64,000 nt of DNA from Phycisphaerae bacterium (GTDB lineage: Bacteria > Planctomycetota > Phycisphaerae > Sedimentisphaerales > Anaerobacaceae). Shown one piece after another: positions 33,771-42,919 of this stretch. The translations under genes were made by a program, and so were the position numbers. The notes under the pieces are model-generated. The model made no database searches and was not told where the DNA came from. It was given only the letters and a program-made list of their open reading frames with translations. Every line of letters starts with the position of its first letter. Position 1 is the first letter of the stretch. The stretch covers positions 1-64,000 of the forward strand of contig JAUWAY010000010.1 of the NCBI GenBank assembly GCA_030601845.1, read 5' to 3'.

Positions 33771-34745
33771 ATGAATACTAAACCTTTTTGTTTTTACATT
33801 ATTGCTCTTTTTTTACTGCTGGCTCGAGTGCCAGCAGCACCAGCAGTTACCGCAGAACAGCTTGCTGATATCTGTGAAGCGATGGAGTCTGCCATAGTTG
33901 ATATCTCTTTAGAGTATGAATGGTATAACATCCCTCCCTGGACTTTAGAAGAAACACCACCCGAAATAAGGATGAAAGTGGCAATACCTAAAGATGGTCT
34001 TCGAAGATTTAAGTTGTCCGCGGCAGGTCTGTTATCTAACAGAGACCCGAACGACCCGAATTCGGCGTTCCCCAATCGCTTGCTGTTAGAGGAATCAGTG
34101 ACTCTTATAAACGAGCACGGAGACACCTGGGATAGTGTAATAAAGGGTTCCTACAATGGTAAAATTGCCAAATATATAGAGATCCGAGCGGGTCGCAATC
34201 CCAGTGGGGGGATTTCTCATAAAAAACGTTTTATACTTCCTATGACTCTGACACCAATTGGATTTTCGGTATTGCGATTAAGCATGTGCAAGCCTATGGC
34301 AAACGTCCCACTCTCTGCCTGGTTAAGGGATAAAGAGTTTGTGCGTCTTGATAATGCCATTGAGAAAGTGAACGGATTTAACACAATCCGTGCCGATCTT
34401 TTACAAGAACAGACTAAAAATGTTTACTTACGCATCTATTTTTCTGTGGACCACGGCTATACACCTGTCAGATATGAGCATATGAGTGGTGGAAAACCCG
34501 GATTCGAGCAGGTTCCCCTCGCCTTCGAAGTACACTCATTAGAACAGGTTTCCGAGGGATTATGGTTTCCCAGCAGCGGCCTCATAAGCAGTGCTGACGA
34601 CAAGCGAGCGGACGGGTTTCAGGTAATCGGCAAAATTCTTGTGAATCAGGGTCTCACAGATGAAGATTTTGACATAGAATTTCCCCCGGGGACCAAGGTG
34701 CAGGACGAGATAAAAGGCGTGAAGTACGTTGTTAAACCCAAGTGA
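33771..34745 (+). CDS. Exported protein, LolA-like fold possible
   Basis: The 324-aa protein has a signal peptide (about residues 1-26) and no membrane segment after it. It contains repeating beta-strand-like stretches (IRMKVAIPKDGLRRFKL, RIYFSVDHGYTPVRYEHM) and ends FDIEFPPGTKVQDEIKGVKYVV, a C-terminal pattern I associate with planctomycete outer-membrane lipoprotein-sorting-like proteins. The mention of FPPGTxVxDExxGxxY is family knowledge, not proof. It follows the Cys-rich gene by 90 bases on the same strand. Confidence 0.6.
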   Translation: MNTKPFCFYIIALFLLLARVPAAPAVTAEQLADICEAMESAIVDISLEYEWYNIPPWTLEETPPEIRMKVAIPKDGLRRFKLSAAGLLSNRDPNDPNSAFPNRLLLEESVTLINEHGDTWDSVIKGSYNGKIAKYIEIRAGRNPSGGISHKKRFILPMTLTPIGFSVLRLSMCKPMANVPLSAWLRDKEFVRLDNAIEKVNGFNTIRADLLQEQTKNVYLRIYFSVDHGYTPVRYEHMSGGKPGFEQVPLAFEVHSLEQVSEGLWFPSSGLISSADDKRADGFQVIGKILVNQGLTDEDFDIEFPPGTKVQDEIKGVKYVVKPK

Positions 34746-34957
34746 GCAGGATAGAATGGCAATCTCGCCGTGCGTGATGCGTAGAGCGGGTAGCGTATAG
34801 CCCTTCGGCAAGCTCCCTCCTTCGCGGATGCTTCCATCTTCGCTATCCTTCTTCGCCAAGGCTACGAAGGAACCAGCTACGACGGACACGTCGGAGGACA
34901 AGCAGGGCAGGGCTGGGGGCTAAATAACCCCGCCCAGAGGACGGCTGGGAGTTTAAT
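34746..34957. repeat. Intergenic CTACGAAGG/TTCGCCAAGG repeat
   Basis: Bases about 34770-34910 contain short words such as TAGAGCGGGTAGCGTATAG, CTTCGCCAAGGCTACGAAGG and CTACGACGGACACGTCGG, with local inverted repeats. The next gene's ribosome binding site, GGGAG, follows. Confidence 0.5.
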
Positions 34958-35683
34958 ATGATAGTTTTGTTGACAGATTTTGGGCAAAGTGAATATTTAG
35001 GCGTAATGAAAGGAGTTGTCTATAATATCAACTATGATGCAAAGATAGTTGATTTGTGTCATAGCATTTCGCCTCAAGATATAATCGAGGCATCGTGGAT
35101 ACTTAAGAATAATTACAAATACTTTCCAAAAGGCGCAACGTTCTGCTGTGTGGTTGACCCCGGAGTGGGGACAGAAAGAAAAGCAATGGCGGTGCAAACA
35201 GAGGGATATTTCTTTGTCGGGCCAGATAACGGTCTGCTCTGGGAAACGGTTGCCGAGCAGAGAATAATTGATATTAGGGAAATTCGGATTCCCAAAGATG
35301 CGAGCAAGACATTTCACGGCAGAGATGTGTTTGCAAAGGCGGCTGCGAACATTGATATAGGTAAGTTTGAGACAACAGGTGAAAGGATAACGGCAATAAA
35401 GAAGCTGGAACTTTACCAAAAGGGAAGAGAAGGAATAGTTGTCCGCATCGATAGGTTCGGAAATATCATAACGAATTTAGGCAAGCAGGAGAAGGATGAG
35501 TATTGTGTGAGAATAGATGAGAAGGAAGACATTATGAGATACTATCCGAATTATTATGCTGCGGAAAAGGACGAATTATTCCTGATAGAGGGCTCAAACA
35601 ATACGTTAGAGATTAGCTTAAAAAATGGAAGCGCTAATGATAAGTTGCATGTAAACACGGGGGAGAAAATAGAAATATCATAG
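34958..35683 (+). CDS. SAM hydroxide adenosyltransferase (DUF62 family)
   Basis: The 241-aa protein is of the SAM-dependent chlorinase/fluorinase-like family whose common members hydrolyse S-adenosylmethionine to adenosine and methionine. It has LLTDFGQSEYLGVMKG (residues 4-19, Asp7), the CCVVDPGVGT segment (about 63-72), VGPDNGLL (about 86-93), FHGRDVFAKAAA (about 113-124) and IDRFGNIITNL (about 161-171). The Asp-Arg-His set typical of the hydroxide-using type seems present (Asp in FCCVVDPG, Arg and His in FHGRD). GGGAG lies four bases before the ATG. The gene is AT-rich relative to its neighbours. Confidence 0.85.
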   Translation: MIVLLTDFGQSEYLGVMKGVVYNINYDAKIVDLCHSISPQDIIEASWILKNNYKYFPKGATFCCVVDPGVGTERKAMAVQTEGYFFVGPDNGLLWETVAEQRIIDIREIRIPKDASKTFHGRDVFAKAAANIDIGKFETTGERITAIKKLELYQKGREGIVVRIDRFGNIITNLGKQEKDEYCVRIDEKEDIMRYYPNYYAAEKDELFLIEGSNNTLEISLKNGSANDKLHVNTGEKIEIS

Positions 35684-35722
35684 AGGTTCTTTTTTCAAGT
35701 TTTGCAGAAACGGGGTTTGTTT

Positions 35723-35824
35723 TTAAGGTTTCTTTCTGCGGCGGAGGAGTAGAAAGACGACCAGGGCAGCGGTGATGATAACGATTATAAGTACTTCACC
35801 TTGACCGAATAGTACAGCCAGCAT
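35723..35824 (-). CDS. Small membrane protein, 33 aa
   Basis: A short frame too small for standard gene finders. ATG at 35824 is preceded by AGGAGAC; the product is MLAVLFGQGEVLIIV... with one strongly hydrophobic helix of about 20 residues and a terminal RRRKKP, the charge pattern of a single-pass inner-membrane protein with cytoplasmic C-terminus. The N-terminus is loosely TatA-like (GxGExLII) but lacks the amphipathic helix. Composition and start signals make it better than chance; no homologue is known to me. Confidence 0.5.
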   Translation of the reverse strand: MLAVLFGQGEVLIIVIITAALVVFLLLRRRKKP

Positions 35825-36109
35825 TTCGATTCTGTCTCCTGAATTATAGCAATTACAAAAACTATGTGCGTCCGGACTTCGGCGAGTAATTACCGCTGCC
35901 TTACGGTCGCGGCTCTGTTTCCAGGTTTTTTATCCGCACAATCGGTTTTTGTCAAGCCATTTGGCGAAAATTTTGTTTCATATTGCGTAAACAGGGTTGG
36001 ATGGCGGACAAATTTCTGCTTGCAGCAGAATGGAATGGGTAGATTGGGAAAATTTGTTGCAATTTTTGGTTTTGGCGGTTAGAATTTGGCTGAGATGAGG
36101 TTGTAGCAG
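35825..36109. other. Intergenic, nothing recognised
   Basis: AT- and T-rich DNA between the small membrane protein and the next gene on the other strand. No convincing repeat, RNA or frame is seen. Confidence 0.4.
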
Positions 36110-36403
36110 ATGGCTGAGCCGATGGGAAATAGCGATAAAGACAACGATACCGCTGTCAGCAAGGTTGTGAGCGATTTTGTCAAGGGCCTGAGCGAGGAGC
36201 AGCGTATGCTGGTTATTCTCAAGGCAGAATTGTACGACGGCAGGTGGAAGGCGATGCTGGATGACCTTCGGAACCGGCTGGCTGGTAAGCCCTATATATT
36301 CAAGCTGGCAAACAGAATAAAGGACGATATCGAACGGATTGAGCAGATGCAGAAATTCGAGACTGAGCATAATATTGACCTGGCTGATTATGTAAAGGTG
36401 TGA
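36110..36403 (+). CDS. Hypothetical acidic helical protein, 97 aa
   Basis: No family is recognised. The protein is soluble, mostly helical and acidic at both ends, with FVKGLSEEQRMLVILKAELYDGRWKAMLDDLR in the centre and IERIEQMQKFETEHNIDLADYVKV at the C-terminus. GAGG lies about ten bases before the ATG. It precedes a CTAAAGTG element and the PQQ-propeller gene, with no clear operon relation. Confidence 0.5.
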   Translation: MAEPMGNSDKDNDTAVSKVVSDFVKGLSEEQRMLVILKAELYDGRWKAMLDDLRNRLAGKPYIFKLANRIKDDIERIEQMQKFETEHNIDLADYVKV

Positions 36404-36414
36404 AGCTTATACAA

Positions 36415-36542
36415 AAGTGTCTAAAGTGAGCTAAAGTGCCTAAAGTGAACTAAAGTTGAAGAAGTGCCTAAAGTGTCTAAAGTGAGCTAAAGTGTCTAAA
36501 GTGAAAAAAAGTAAAAACAAAACTCCTCTAACTTTAGGCACT
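36415..36542. repeat. CTAAAGTG MITE-like element, copy 2
   Basis: Eight or so tandem TCTAAAGTG/GCTAAAGTG/CCTAAAGTG words on the left, then A-rich DNA, and CTAACTTTAGGCACTT on the right. It produces a spurious 29-codon N-terminal extension of the PQQ-propeller frame. Confidence 0.65.
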
Positions 36543-36578
36543 TCAAAGTTCAGCTCGCTGCCTTGGAGGGATAGCACA

Positions 36579-37679
36579 ATGCTACAGAAGTTAAGATGTG
36601 GATTGGTCTTATTGGTTTGCCTTTTGTTTTTGAGCGATGCGGCGAGGTGCGCAGCTGTGGAGGGTGGTTCTCGCCGGCTTGTTTCGCCGCAGTTGCTTGA
36701 ACATGCCAATCTGGAAATAGTTTGGGACAATGAGCTGCCGATTAAAAAAGGTGAGAGTTTAGAGCGATTGGTCCTTCTTGATAATCGTATCTATGCCTTT
36801 TCGGACCGCAATTATATAGTTTCTTTGAACAGGGAAGAGGGCATCTTTGTATTCAGCAGGCCTGTTGCGCCGGTTGGATACGCGGTGTTGGGGCTGGAGC
36901 TTTATCAGAATAGGGTTTTGTCAATAATTGGCGAGAGGCTGGTTGAGATTGACCCGGAAACCGGCAAAGAGCTTGGCAGCGAATATCTGGGTATTGGTGT
37001 GACCTGCCCTGCTGTTCGCAACAGTTCCTATTTTTACTTAGGTGGGACCGACAGGCGTTTGCGTGCGTTGCGTGCGGCCGATAAGGTTAAAGTTTTTGAG
37101 GTGGCTGCTGAGAACGACTCAATGATTAGTTCGATTGTTGCTGATGAGCGATTTGTCGTTTTTGCTACTGATGCGGGCAACGTGATAAGTATCAGGCCGG
37201 ATGCGCCCTGGCGGCTGTGGCAATTTGAGGCCGAGGGCGGTGTTGTTGGGCCGATTGTAAGAGACAGAGAATCGCTATTTTTCGCCAGTGAGGACACCAA
37301 CGTTTATAAACTTAACGTGCTGACGGGAGAGTTTGTGTGGAGGTATGAGGCAGCGGCGGTGCTTGATACGGCTCCACGGGTGACACGAGAGGTTGTTTAT
37401 CAGTATGTTAGTGACAGTGGTTTGACAGCGATAGATAAGAGAAGCGGCAAGTTTAAGTGGAAACTGGAAGAAGGTGTTGACTTGTTAGCGGAGTCGGATG
37501 GGAAAGCTTATGTGATTACGAAGATTGGTACGCTGGTGGTGATGGACAATGAAAGAGCGAAGCGGCTGTATACGGTCAATTTTGCGGGGGTTTCGAGATA
37601 TGTGACCAATGTGGCAGACTCGAAAATCTATATTGCGGATGATGCTGGCCGAATTGCCTGTTTAAGACCAATTAAATGA
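36579..37679 (+). CDS. Secreted PQQ-repeat beta-propeller protein
   Basis: The start MLQKLRCGLVLLVCLLFL is chosen because GGAGGG lies eight bases upstream and a signal peptide (cleaved near ARCAA) follows at once. The 366-aa protein has seven or so blades of 35-50 residues with typical NRIYAFSDRNYIVSLNREEG, LEIDPETGKELGSEYL, VYKLNVLTGEFVWRYEA and LTAIDKRSGKFKWKLEE sequences, as in BamB and other PQQ-like propellers. It is periplasmic or lipid-linked only through partners, as no lipobox is seen. An adaptor role at the envelope is inferred. Confidence 0.8.
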   Translation: MLQKLRCGLVLLVCLLFLSDAARCAAVEGGSRRLVSPQLLEHANLEIVWDNELPIKKGESLERLVLLDNRIYAFSDRNYIVSLNREEGIFVFSRPVAPVGYAVLGLELYQNRVLSIIGERLVEIDPETGKELGSEYLGIGVTCPAVRNSSYFYLGGTDRRLRALRAADKVKVFEVAAENDSMISSIVADERFVVFATDAGNVISIRPDAPWRLWQFEAEGGVVGPIVRDRESLFFASEDTNVYKLNVLTGEFVWRYEAAAVLDTAPRVTREVVYQYVSDSGLTAIDKRSGKFKWKLEEGVDLLAESDGKAYVITKIGTLVVMDNERAKRLYTVNFAGVSRYVTNVADSKIYIADDAGRIACLRPIK

Positions 37680-37690
37680 TGAGAAGAATA

Positions 37691-37717
37691 TGGATTCCTG
37701 CTTCCGCAGGAATGACA
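37691..37717. repeat. REP-like hairpin, copy 2
   Basis: TGG, then arms ATTCCTGC and GCAGGAAT around TTCC, then GACA. It lies just upstream of purH and creates a spurious N-terminal extension of that frame. Confidence 0.7.
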
Positions 37718-37737
37718 AAAAAGGAAAAGAGGTTCAA

Positions 37738-39348
37738 ATGGATGTGAAAATTAAGACGGCGTTGGTAAGCGTTTCGGACAAGAGCGGTGTTGTTGATTTT
37801 GCAAAGCAGTTAAGCAAGATGGGTGTTAAGATAATCAGTACCGGTGGGACGGCCAAGAAGCTGAGCGATGCAGGGGTGAGCGTTGTCGGTGTTGAGTCGG
37901 TCACCGGTTTTCCGGAAATGATGAACGGGAGGGTAAAGACACTTCATCCGCGGATTCACGGTGGGCTATTGGGACTTCGTGACAAGCCGGAACATACAGC
38001 CGCGATGAAAGAGCATGATATTGAGCCGATTGATCTGGTCTGCGTGAATCTTTATCCGTTCGAGCAGACCATTGCCAAGGTGGATTGCACGTTAGCTGAG
38101 GCGATTGAAAATATTGATATTGGCGGGCCGAGTATGATTCGCTCGGCTGGGAAGAATCATAAGTTTGTGACGGTAGTTACAGAGCCGGGCCAATATGGGC
38201 GGGTAATCGAAGAGATGCAGTCGAATGGGGGGGCTGTGAGCAAGGAGCTGCGCAGTGATTTTGCACGGGTTGGGTTTGGTCTAACGGCTTCGTACGATTC
38301 CGCCATTGCGAAGTATCTCAACGGCAGGGCCGGCGCGGAGTATCCGGAACGGATTTCAATAGCTCTTGGGAAGGACAGCGGACTGCGTTACGGGGAAAAT
38401 CCTCATCAAAGTGCGGCGTACTATAAGCTGTCATTGAGCGGGGAGCCTTCCGTGAGCGGTGCCGGATTGTTAGAAGGCGGCAAAGAGCTCAGCTTTAATA
38501 ATCTTCTGGATACGAATGCGGCGTTTGAATTAGTGAAGGAATTTGCCGAGCCGGCGGCGGTTGTTGTTAAGCACCTTAACCCGTGCGGGTGTGCGGTTGA
38601 TGAGGATATTTGTGAGGCGTATCGAAAGGCCTACGAGGGCGATGTTGTCAGTGCGTTCGGCAGTATTATCGCATTGAACAGGAAAGTTGATGTTGAGCTT
38701 GCCCAAACGATTATGGAATCATACAGCCGATTCGGCAAGGCGAGGGGGGCAAGCGGGTTTTTTGCTGAAGTGATTATTGCGCCGGGATTTGATAAGGATG
38801 GGATTGAGATAATCAGGACGTTGAAGGCGTGGGGCAGCAGGGTTCGGCTGATGGAGACCGGGCCGATTGAGCGGGCCAAGATTGATGGGAGTGAATTTGA
38901 TGTTCGCTGCGTTATCGGTGGAATGTTGCTGCAGAAGCGGGATTTGGTTGGCTGGGAGCCGGAGAAGTTAAGTTATCCAACGAAGGGCAAACCGAGTAAG
39001 AATCAGCTTGAGGATTTAAGAATTGCCTGGCTCATTGCCAAGCATACCAAGAGCAATACAATCGTGCTGGTTAAGAACAGGAAGGTTTTAGGCGTAGGTG
39101 CGGGCCAGATGAATCGTGTAGAGTCAGGACTGATTGCCTTTAAGCATGCAGGTGATGAGGCCAAAGGGGCTGCGTTAGCATCGGATGCGTTCTTCCCGTT
39201 TCCGGATAACGTTGAAAATGCCGCGAAAGCGGGAGTGTCTGCGATAGTTCAGCCGGGCGGCTCGCAAAAAGATGATGAAGTAATCGCGACGGCAGACAAG
39301 CACGGGATTGCGATGGTGTTTACAGGAAAACGACACTTTAAGCACTAA
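37738..39348 (+). CDS. purH: Bifunctional AICAR formyltransferase/IMP cyclohydrolase (PurH)
   Basis: PurH catalyses the last two steps of de novo purine synthesis. The 536-aa protein has the MGS-like cyclohydrolase domain with [25 protein letters not shown] and [23 protein letters not shown] (about residues 10-70), and the formyltransferase domain with [14 protein letters not shown] (about 218-231), KHLNPCGCA (about 280-288) and the catalytic-site [28 protein letters not shown] near the C-terminus. [17 protein letters not shown] is taken as start, with AGAGG upstream; the preceding 16 codons derive from a REP-like hairpin. Length is typical. Confidence 0.95.
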   Translation: MDVKIKTALVSVSDKSGVVDFAKQLSKMGVKIISTGGTAKKLSDAGVSVVGVESVTGFPEMMNGRVKTLHPRIHGGLLGLRDKPEHTAAMKEHDIEPIDLVCVNLYPFEQTIAKVDCTLAEAIENIDIGGPSMIRSAGKNHKFVTVVTEPGQYGRVIEEMQSNGGAVSKELRSDFARVGFGLTASYDSAIAKYLNGRAGAEYPERISIALGKDSGLRYGENPHQSAAYYKLSLSGEPSVSGAGLLEGGKELSFNNLLDTNAAFELVKEFAEPAAVVVKHLNPCGCAVDEDICEAYRKAYEGDVVSAFGSIIALNRKVDVELAQTIMESYSRFGKARGASGFFAEVIIAPGFDKDGIEIIRTLKAWGSRVRLMETGPIERAKIDGSEFDVRCVIGGMLLQKRDLVGWEPEKLSYPTKGKPSKNQLEDLRIAWLIAKHTKSNTIVLVKNRKVLGVGAGQMNRVESGLIAFKHAGDEAKGAALASDAFFPFPDNVENAAKAGVSAIVQPGGSQKDDEVIATADKHGIAMVFTGKRHFKH

Positions 39349-39707
39349 TAGCAGATAGCGTTTAGCGGATAGCGGGTAGCGTTTAGCGGATAGCGGATAG
39401 GAAAATTCGAAATCCGAATTTCGAAAGACGAAACAAATTCGAACCTGCTGCGACGGGCGCAGCACGGCGAGTAACCAAAATACAAAACTTAAAACAAAAT
39501 AATTAGCCACAGAGGACACAGAGAGCACAGAGAATTCAATAATCAATAGTAAATAATCAATTAAGATGGCCACAGATTTCGCAGATAGTGAACCGTGTTT
39601 GAAAAACTCAAAACCAAAGATTCAAGACTGACTTAAGATGTTGGCTTTTGGTTTGACGAGGAAGAGAATTCTGGCTATTGCATAGGATGAGAGTGGGATG
39701 TGGATAG
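39349..39707. repeat. Intergenic word repeats after purH
   Basis: Bases about 39349-39401 are a TAGCGGATAGCG array; 39402-39470 hold ATTCGAAATCCGAATTTCGAA palindromic words; 39505-39590 hold CCACAGAGGACACAGAGAG and CCACAGATTTCGCAGA types. No gene is seen. Confidence 0.55.
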
Positions 39708-40910
39708 ATGACAGGACAGAATTCAAAGCAGAATAAGCGCATACGGGTGTGTTGTGAATCTTGTGGAAAGGAATATCACCTGACTCCCGACAGCATCGGC
39801 AAAAAAGCTAAATGTGCCTGTGGGCGTATATTCGTTGTTTGTGATCAAGAAAAAAGTATACCTTCACCTCAGGTATCCAAACCCACCCATATGCACGCCG
39901 AGATAGACCACGCTGTTGATGTAAAACAGTCGTCCAATGAGAAGCAGGTTAAAGGTGAGCGACAACTGACTTGCCATGCTTGTGGCAGCAGAAACATTAA
40001 AGTTCTCAGCCGCTCCTTGCTCCGGAATCGGCGATATCGCTGTCACGCGTGCCGGTTTCGGGGGGTAGCTCTGTCTAATCCCAAAATCTCAGAGATACGT
40101 CACCGTATTTGGAAATTTGTTGCCATACCTCTTATGCTTGTTTCATTCTGGCTTCTTTACGTGTTTGTTGCGCTGATTATTGAAAAGCCCGAGGAGAGAT
40201 TACTCCCACTGGTACTCTGGCCACTTGTATTCTGGTACTATCACAGAAAGTCTCGATTCTACACTAACAAGGGTCAGTCAGAAATAGCGAGGAAGTACCG
40301 GGAGAAGAGCAGAATAGAAGAAGACGTAGGTGGAAAACGTATCAGGAGCATCTATGATATATCGGAGGCGACTACTATACCAAACCTGACTCCGGTCGAA
40401 CACGTATGGTGGGAGAGTGAGCGATTTGACTTTGTTATTTCAGAGCAAGGACTAAGGTTTGCTCCAAGACAGGATTATTTAGGGGCAACGGACGAGCTTT
40501 TTATCCCTTGGGGGAATCTTTCCGAGGTAGTCATCAAGGGATACGAGCTTCGTGTTAAAGGGAAGAAATTTGTGTTTAGGCGGACCTTAAGGGAAGAATT
40601 CCTTGCAGCAATTGGAGCAGTTATTCCTCAAGCTGATAAAAAAATAACCTACATCCCAGTTGCTCCACCTTATCACACCGTTACATTTGTGTTCGGCGGG
40701 CTTAGTTTTCTTCCAGCGCTAGGGATAGGTTTTTCTGTTGCTGCATGGTTTTGTGCTTGGCATTGCTACAGGATTTGCAAATCTGATCAGTCTTTTTGGG
40801 CCAAGTGGGGGAGAGGGTTGCCGATTCGCGTTGCAGGATTGTTAGCATTGGGTGGATTTATATTCAACTCAATTGTCATAATGCTCTGGTTTTCTGGGTT
40901 TTGGCTTTAG
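39708..40910 (+). CDS. Membrane protein with two N-terminal zinc ribbons
   Basis: The 400-aa protein begins with a CxxC...CxC ribbon (VCCESCGKEYHL...KCACG, about residues 14-40), typical of planctomycete MJ0042-like zinc ribbons, and a second CxxC...CxxC ribbon (LTCHACGSRNI...YRCHACRF, about 88-120). Membrane helices lie at about 133-155, 165-180, 325-350 and 375-398, with a cytoplasmic domain between. No enzymatic motif is seen. It could be a stress or envelope sensor; that is inference. The stop codon overlaps the metK 3'-end remnant at 40905. Start codon context is weak. Confidence 0.65.
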   Translation: MTGQNSKQNKRIRVCCESCGKEYHLTPDSIGKKAKCACGRIFVVCDQEKSIPSPQVSKPTHMHAEIDHAVDVKQSSNEKQVKGERQLTCHACGSRNIKVLSRSLLRNRRYRCHACRFRGVALSNPKISEIRHRIWKFVAIPLMLVSFWLLYVFVALIIEKPEERLLPLVLWPLVFWYYHRKSRFYTNKGQSEIARKYREKSRIEEDVGGKRIRSIYDISEATTIPNLTPVEHVWWESERFDFVISEQGLRFAPRQDYLGATDELFIPWGNLSEVVIKGYELRVKGKKFVFRRTLREEFLAAIGAVIPQADKKITYIPVAPPYHTVTFVFGGLSFLPALGIGFSVAAWFCAWHCYRICKSDQSFWAKWGRGLPIRVAGLLALGGFIFNSIVIMLWFSGFWL

Positions 40911-40958
40911 TCCAGCGGCTTTTCGGAGTTTGTTGGTCATATCGTTTTTTTTTCAGAA
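40905..40958 (-). pseudogene. Remnant of a metK 3' end
   Basis: Read on the minus strand this segment encodes EKKNDMTNKLRKAAGLK, aligned without gaps to the end of MetK ([16 protein letters not shown]). About four fifths of the bases match metK at 41718-41771, with many of the differences at third codon positions. It lies on the far side of mazEF from the intact metK. Confidence 0.75.
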
Positions 40959-40973
40959 AGTGCTTTTTTGCCC

Positions 40974-41012
40974 TTGACCTAACTGAGTTAGGTGTGTACA
41001 ATGTAATTACAT
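40974..41012 (+). promoter_or_regulatory. mazEF promoter with two palindromic operators
   Basis: TTGACC, a 17-base spacer, TACAAT (40997-41002). The palindrome CCTAACTGAGTTAGG (40978-40992) lies between -35 and -10, and the perfect palindrome ATGTAATTACAT (41001-41012) covers the -10 and start. MazE-type antitoxins repress their own operon by binding such sites. Confidence 0.75.
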
Positions 41013-41034
41013 ATAAACAAAGAGGTGTTTTTTC

Positions 41035-41304
41035 GTGGGTGCTTTAATGAAAACCCGTATTATAAAAATAGGCAATTCGCAGGGCATTCGTATCCCAAAG
41101 CTTTTGCTCCATCAGCTTCAGTTAGGCGGGGAAGTAGAATTGGCGGTCAAACACAATCAATTGGTGATCCAGCCAAGCCAACGACCTCGCCAGGGCTGGG
41201 AGGAAGAGTTTAAAAAAATGGCTGAGAGACGAGATGACCACCTGTTAGATGAAGATGCGATAAACCTGTCACAATGGGATACAGACGAGTGGCAATGGAA
41301 CTAA
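41035..41304 (+). CDS. mazE: MazE-type antitoxin
   Basis: The 89-aa AbrB/SpoVT-like antitoxin has MKTRIIKIGNSQGIRIPK (residues 5-22), LLHQLQLGGEVELAVKHNQLVIQP and a flexible acidic C-terminus (RDDHLLDEDAINLSQWDTDEW) that would thread along MazF. A GTG at 41035 with AGAGGTG seven bases upstream is chosen over the ATG at 41047, which lacks such a site but matches the family start. The gene overlaps mazF by ten bases. Autoregulation through the promoter palindromes is inferred from the family. Confidence 0.85.
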   Translation: MGALMKTRIIKIGNSQGIRIPKLLLHQLQLGGEVELAVKHNQLVIQPSQRPRQGWEEEFKKMAERRDDHLLDEDAINLSQWDTDEWQWN

Positions 41305-41618
41305 AACGTTTCGATGTCTATTTGGTCAATCTGGGCCCAACTGCAGGTAGAGAAATCAAGAAGACACGTCCCTGTCTGGTGGTATCGCCTGATGAGATGA
41401 ATAGGCATATTGCAACTGTCATTGTTGCTCCGATGACGACCAAAGGACGGCAATATCCAACTCGTGTGTCCTGCCAATTCCAGGGAAAGCATGGTCAGAT
41501 AGTGCTTGACCAGTTACGTACTGTGGATAAAGTGAGGTTGGTTAAAAAGCTCGGTCACATTGGCTCAAAGACGCGACAAACCGTTTTAGCGGTGCTTAGC
41601 GAGATGTTTGCAGAATAG
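41295..41618 (+). CDS. mazF: MazF-type endoribonuclease toxin
   Basis: The 107-aa toxin has KRFDVYLVNLGPTAGREIKKTRPCLVVSPDEMN, the conserved MazF/PemK start with the catalytic Arg in GREIKKTRP (about residues 19-27), then ATVIVAPMTTKGRQYPTRV and VDQLRTVDK-like LDQLRTVDKVRLVKKLG, both full-length. MazF cleaves single-stranded mRNA at short sequences. Its ATG lies inside the end of mazE, giving translational coupling. The pair sits between two copies of the metK 3' end. Confidence 0.92.
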   Translation: MELKRFDVYLVNLGPTAGREIKKTRPCLVVSPDEMNRHIATVIVAPMTTKGRQYPTRVSCQFQGKHGQIVLDQLRTVDKVRLVKKLGHIGSKTRQTVLAVLSEMFAE

Positions 41619-41707
41619 AATAAACAAGGAGTAAGGTTATTGCCCAGCCAGTGTGGCAGCGTCAAGCGAAAGCCTGGCGATAGACGCCTGCGGTAGTGAA
41701 TCGTGAG

Positions 41708-42919
41708 TCACTTGCGTGGTTTTAATCCAGCGGCATTTCGGAGTTTGGTTGTCATATTTGTTTTTTCCCAGGTGAAGTTTGGTCCTTTTCGGCCGAAATG
41801 GCCGCCGTATGAGGTTTCGGCGTAGATTGGGCGGGCGAGTTTCAGGTGGGTAATCATTTTCTTTGGGGTCAATGGGAAAAGCTTTCTGATAATTTCGCTT
41901 AACTTTTGCTCACTAATTTTTGAAGTTCCTTCAGTATCTATGAGGACGGAAATCGGCTCTGCTATACCAATGGCGTAGGACAACTGGACTTCACAGGCGT
42001 TGGCGAGGCGGGCAGCGACGACGTTTTTTGCAATGTATCGTGCCATATAGCTTGCGGAGCGGTCGACTTTTGTAGGGTCTTTCCCGCTGAAGCAGCCTCC
42101 GCCGTGGCTACCTCTTCCGCCGTAGGTATCGACGATGATTTTTCTTCCTGTGAGGCCGCAATCGCCCTTTGGGCCTCCTATTACAAATCGGCCGGTCGGA
42201 TTGATGTGGAATATGGTGTTTTTGTCAACGAGGCGCTTCGGCAGAACAGGCAGAACGACTTTTTCGACGATTTGCTTTCGCAATTGGCTATAACGCACGG
42301 ACGGTGCGTGCTGGGTGGATACGATAACTGTGTGAATTCGTTTGGGTTTGCTATTCTCGTATTCGACGGTTACCTGGCTTTTGCCGTCTGGTCGCAGCCA
42401 GGAGAGGGTCTTATTTTGTCTTACTTTCGCCAGTCGAGTTGTTATGGCGTGTGCGAGCTGGATAGGCATAGGCATAAGCTGGGGAGTCTCAGTGCAGGCG
42501 TATCCGAACATCAGTCCCTGGTCTCCTGCCCCCTGTTCTTTGTGCAGGCCTTGCCCAGCGGTTACGCCCTGTGAGATGTCGGGGCTTTGTTTGTCGAGGG
42601 TGACCATAACGGCGCAGTTTTCGCAATCGAATCCCATCTCAGGGTCGGTGTAGCCGATTTTCCTGATAGTGTTGCGGACGACTGTTGGGATGTCGACGAT
42701 TGCTTTTGTTGTGATTTCGCCGGCTACTACGACCAAGCCGGTTGTTACCATTGTTTCACAGGCGACTCTGCTTTCCGGGTCCTGTGCGAGCATTGCGTCG
42801 AGGATTGCATCAGATATGTGGTCTGCCACTTTGTCGGGATGGCCCATTGTTACGGACTCACTGGTGAAGAGATAGTTGTGGCTGTCAAGAGGGTTGCTGT
42901 GAATATTCCTTTTTGCCAT
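41708..42919 (-). CDS. metK: S-adenosylmethionine synthetase
   Basis: MetK makes SAM from methionine and ATP. The 403-aa protein has [22 protein letters not shown] (about residues 20-41), [12 protein letters not shown] (about 130-141), [25 protein letters not shown] (about 265-289) and the C-terminal [25 protein letters not shown] lies about ten bases before the ATG. No SAM riboswitch is evident in the 113 bases upstream. Its 3' end is the presumed site of the mazEF insertion. A SAM-hydrolysing enzyme of the DUF62 family is encoded 6 kb away. Confidence 0.95.
   Translation of the reverse strand: MAKRNIHSNPLDSHNYLFTSESVTMGHPDKVADHISDAILDAMLAQDPESRVACETMVTTGLVVVAGEITTKAIVDIPTVVRNTIRKIGYTDPEMGFDCENCAVMVTLDKQSPDISQGVTAGQGLHKEQGAGDQGLMFGYACTETPQLMPMPIQLAHAITTRLAKVRQNKTLSWLRPDGKSQVTVEYENSKPKRIHTVIVSTQHAPSVRYSQLRKQIVEKVVLPVLPKRLVDKNTIFHINPTGRFVIGGPKGDCGLTGRKIIVDTYGGRGSHGGGCFSGKDPTKVDRSASYMARYIAKNVVAARLANACEVQLSYAIGIAEPISVLIDTEGTSKISEQKLSEIIRKLFPLTPKKMITHLKLARPIYAETSYGGHFGRKGPNFTWEKTNMTTKLRNAAGLKPRK

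Noticed and set aside
37690-37737. 16-codon extension of PurH
   Set aside because: It is encoded by a REP-like hairpin; the family start has its own ribosome binding site.
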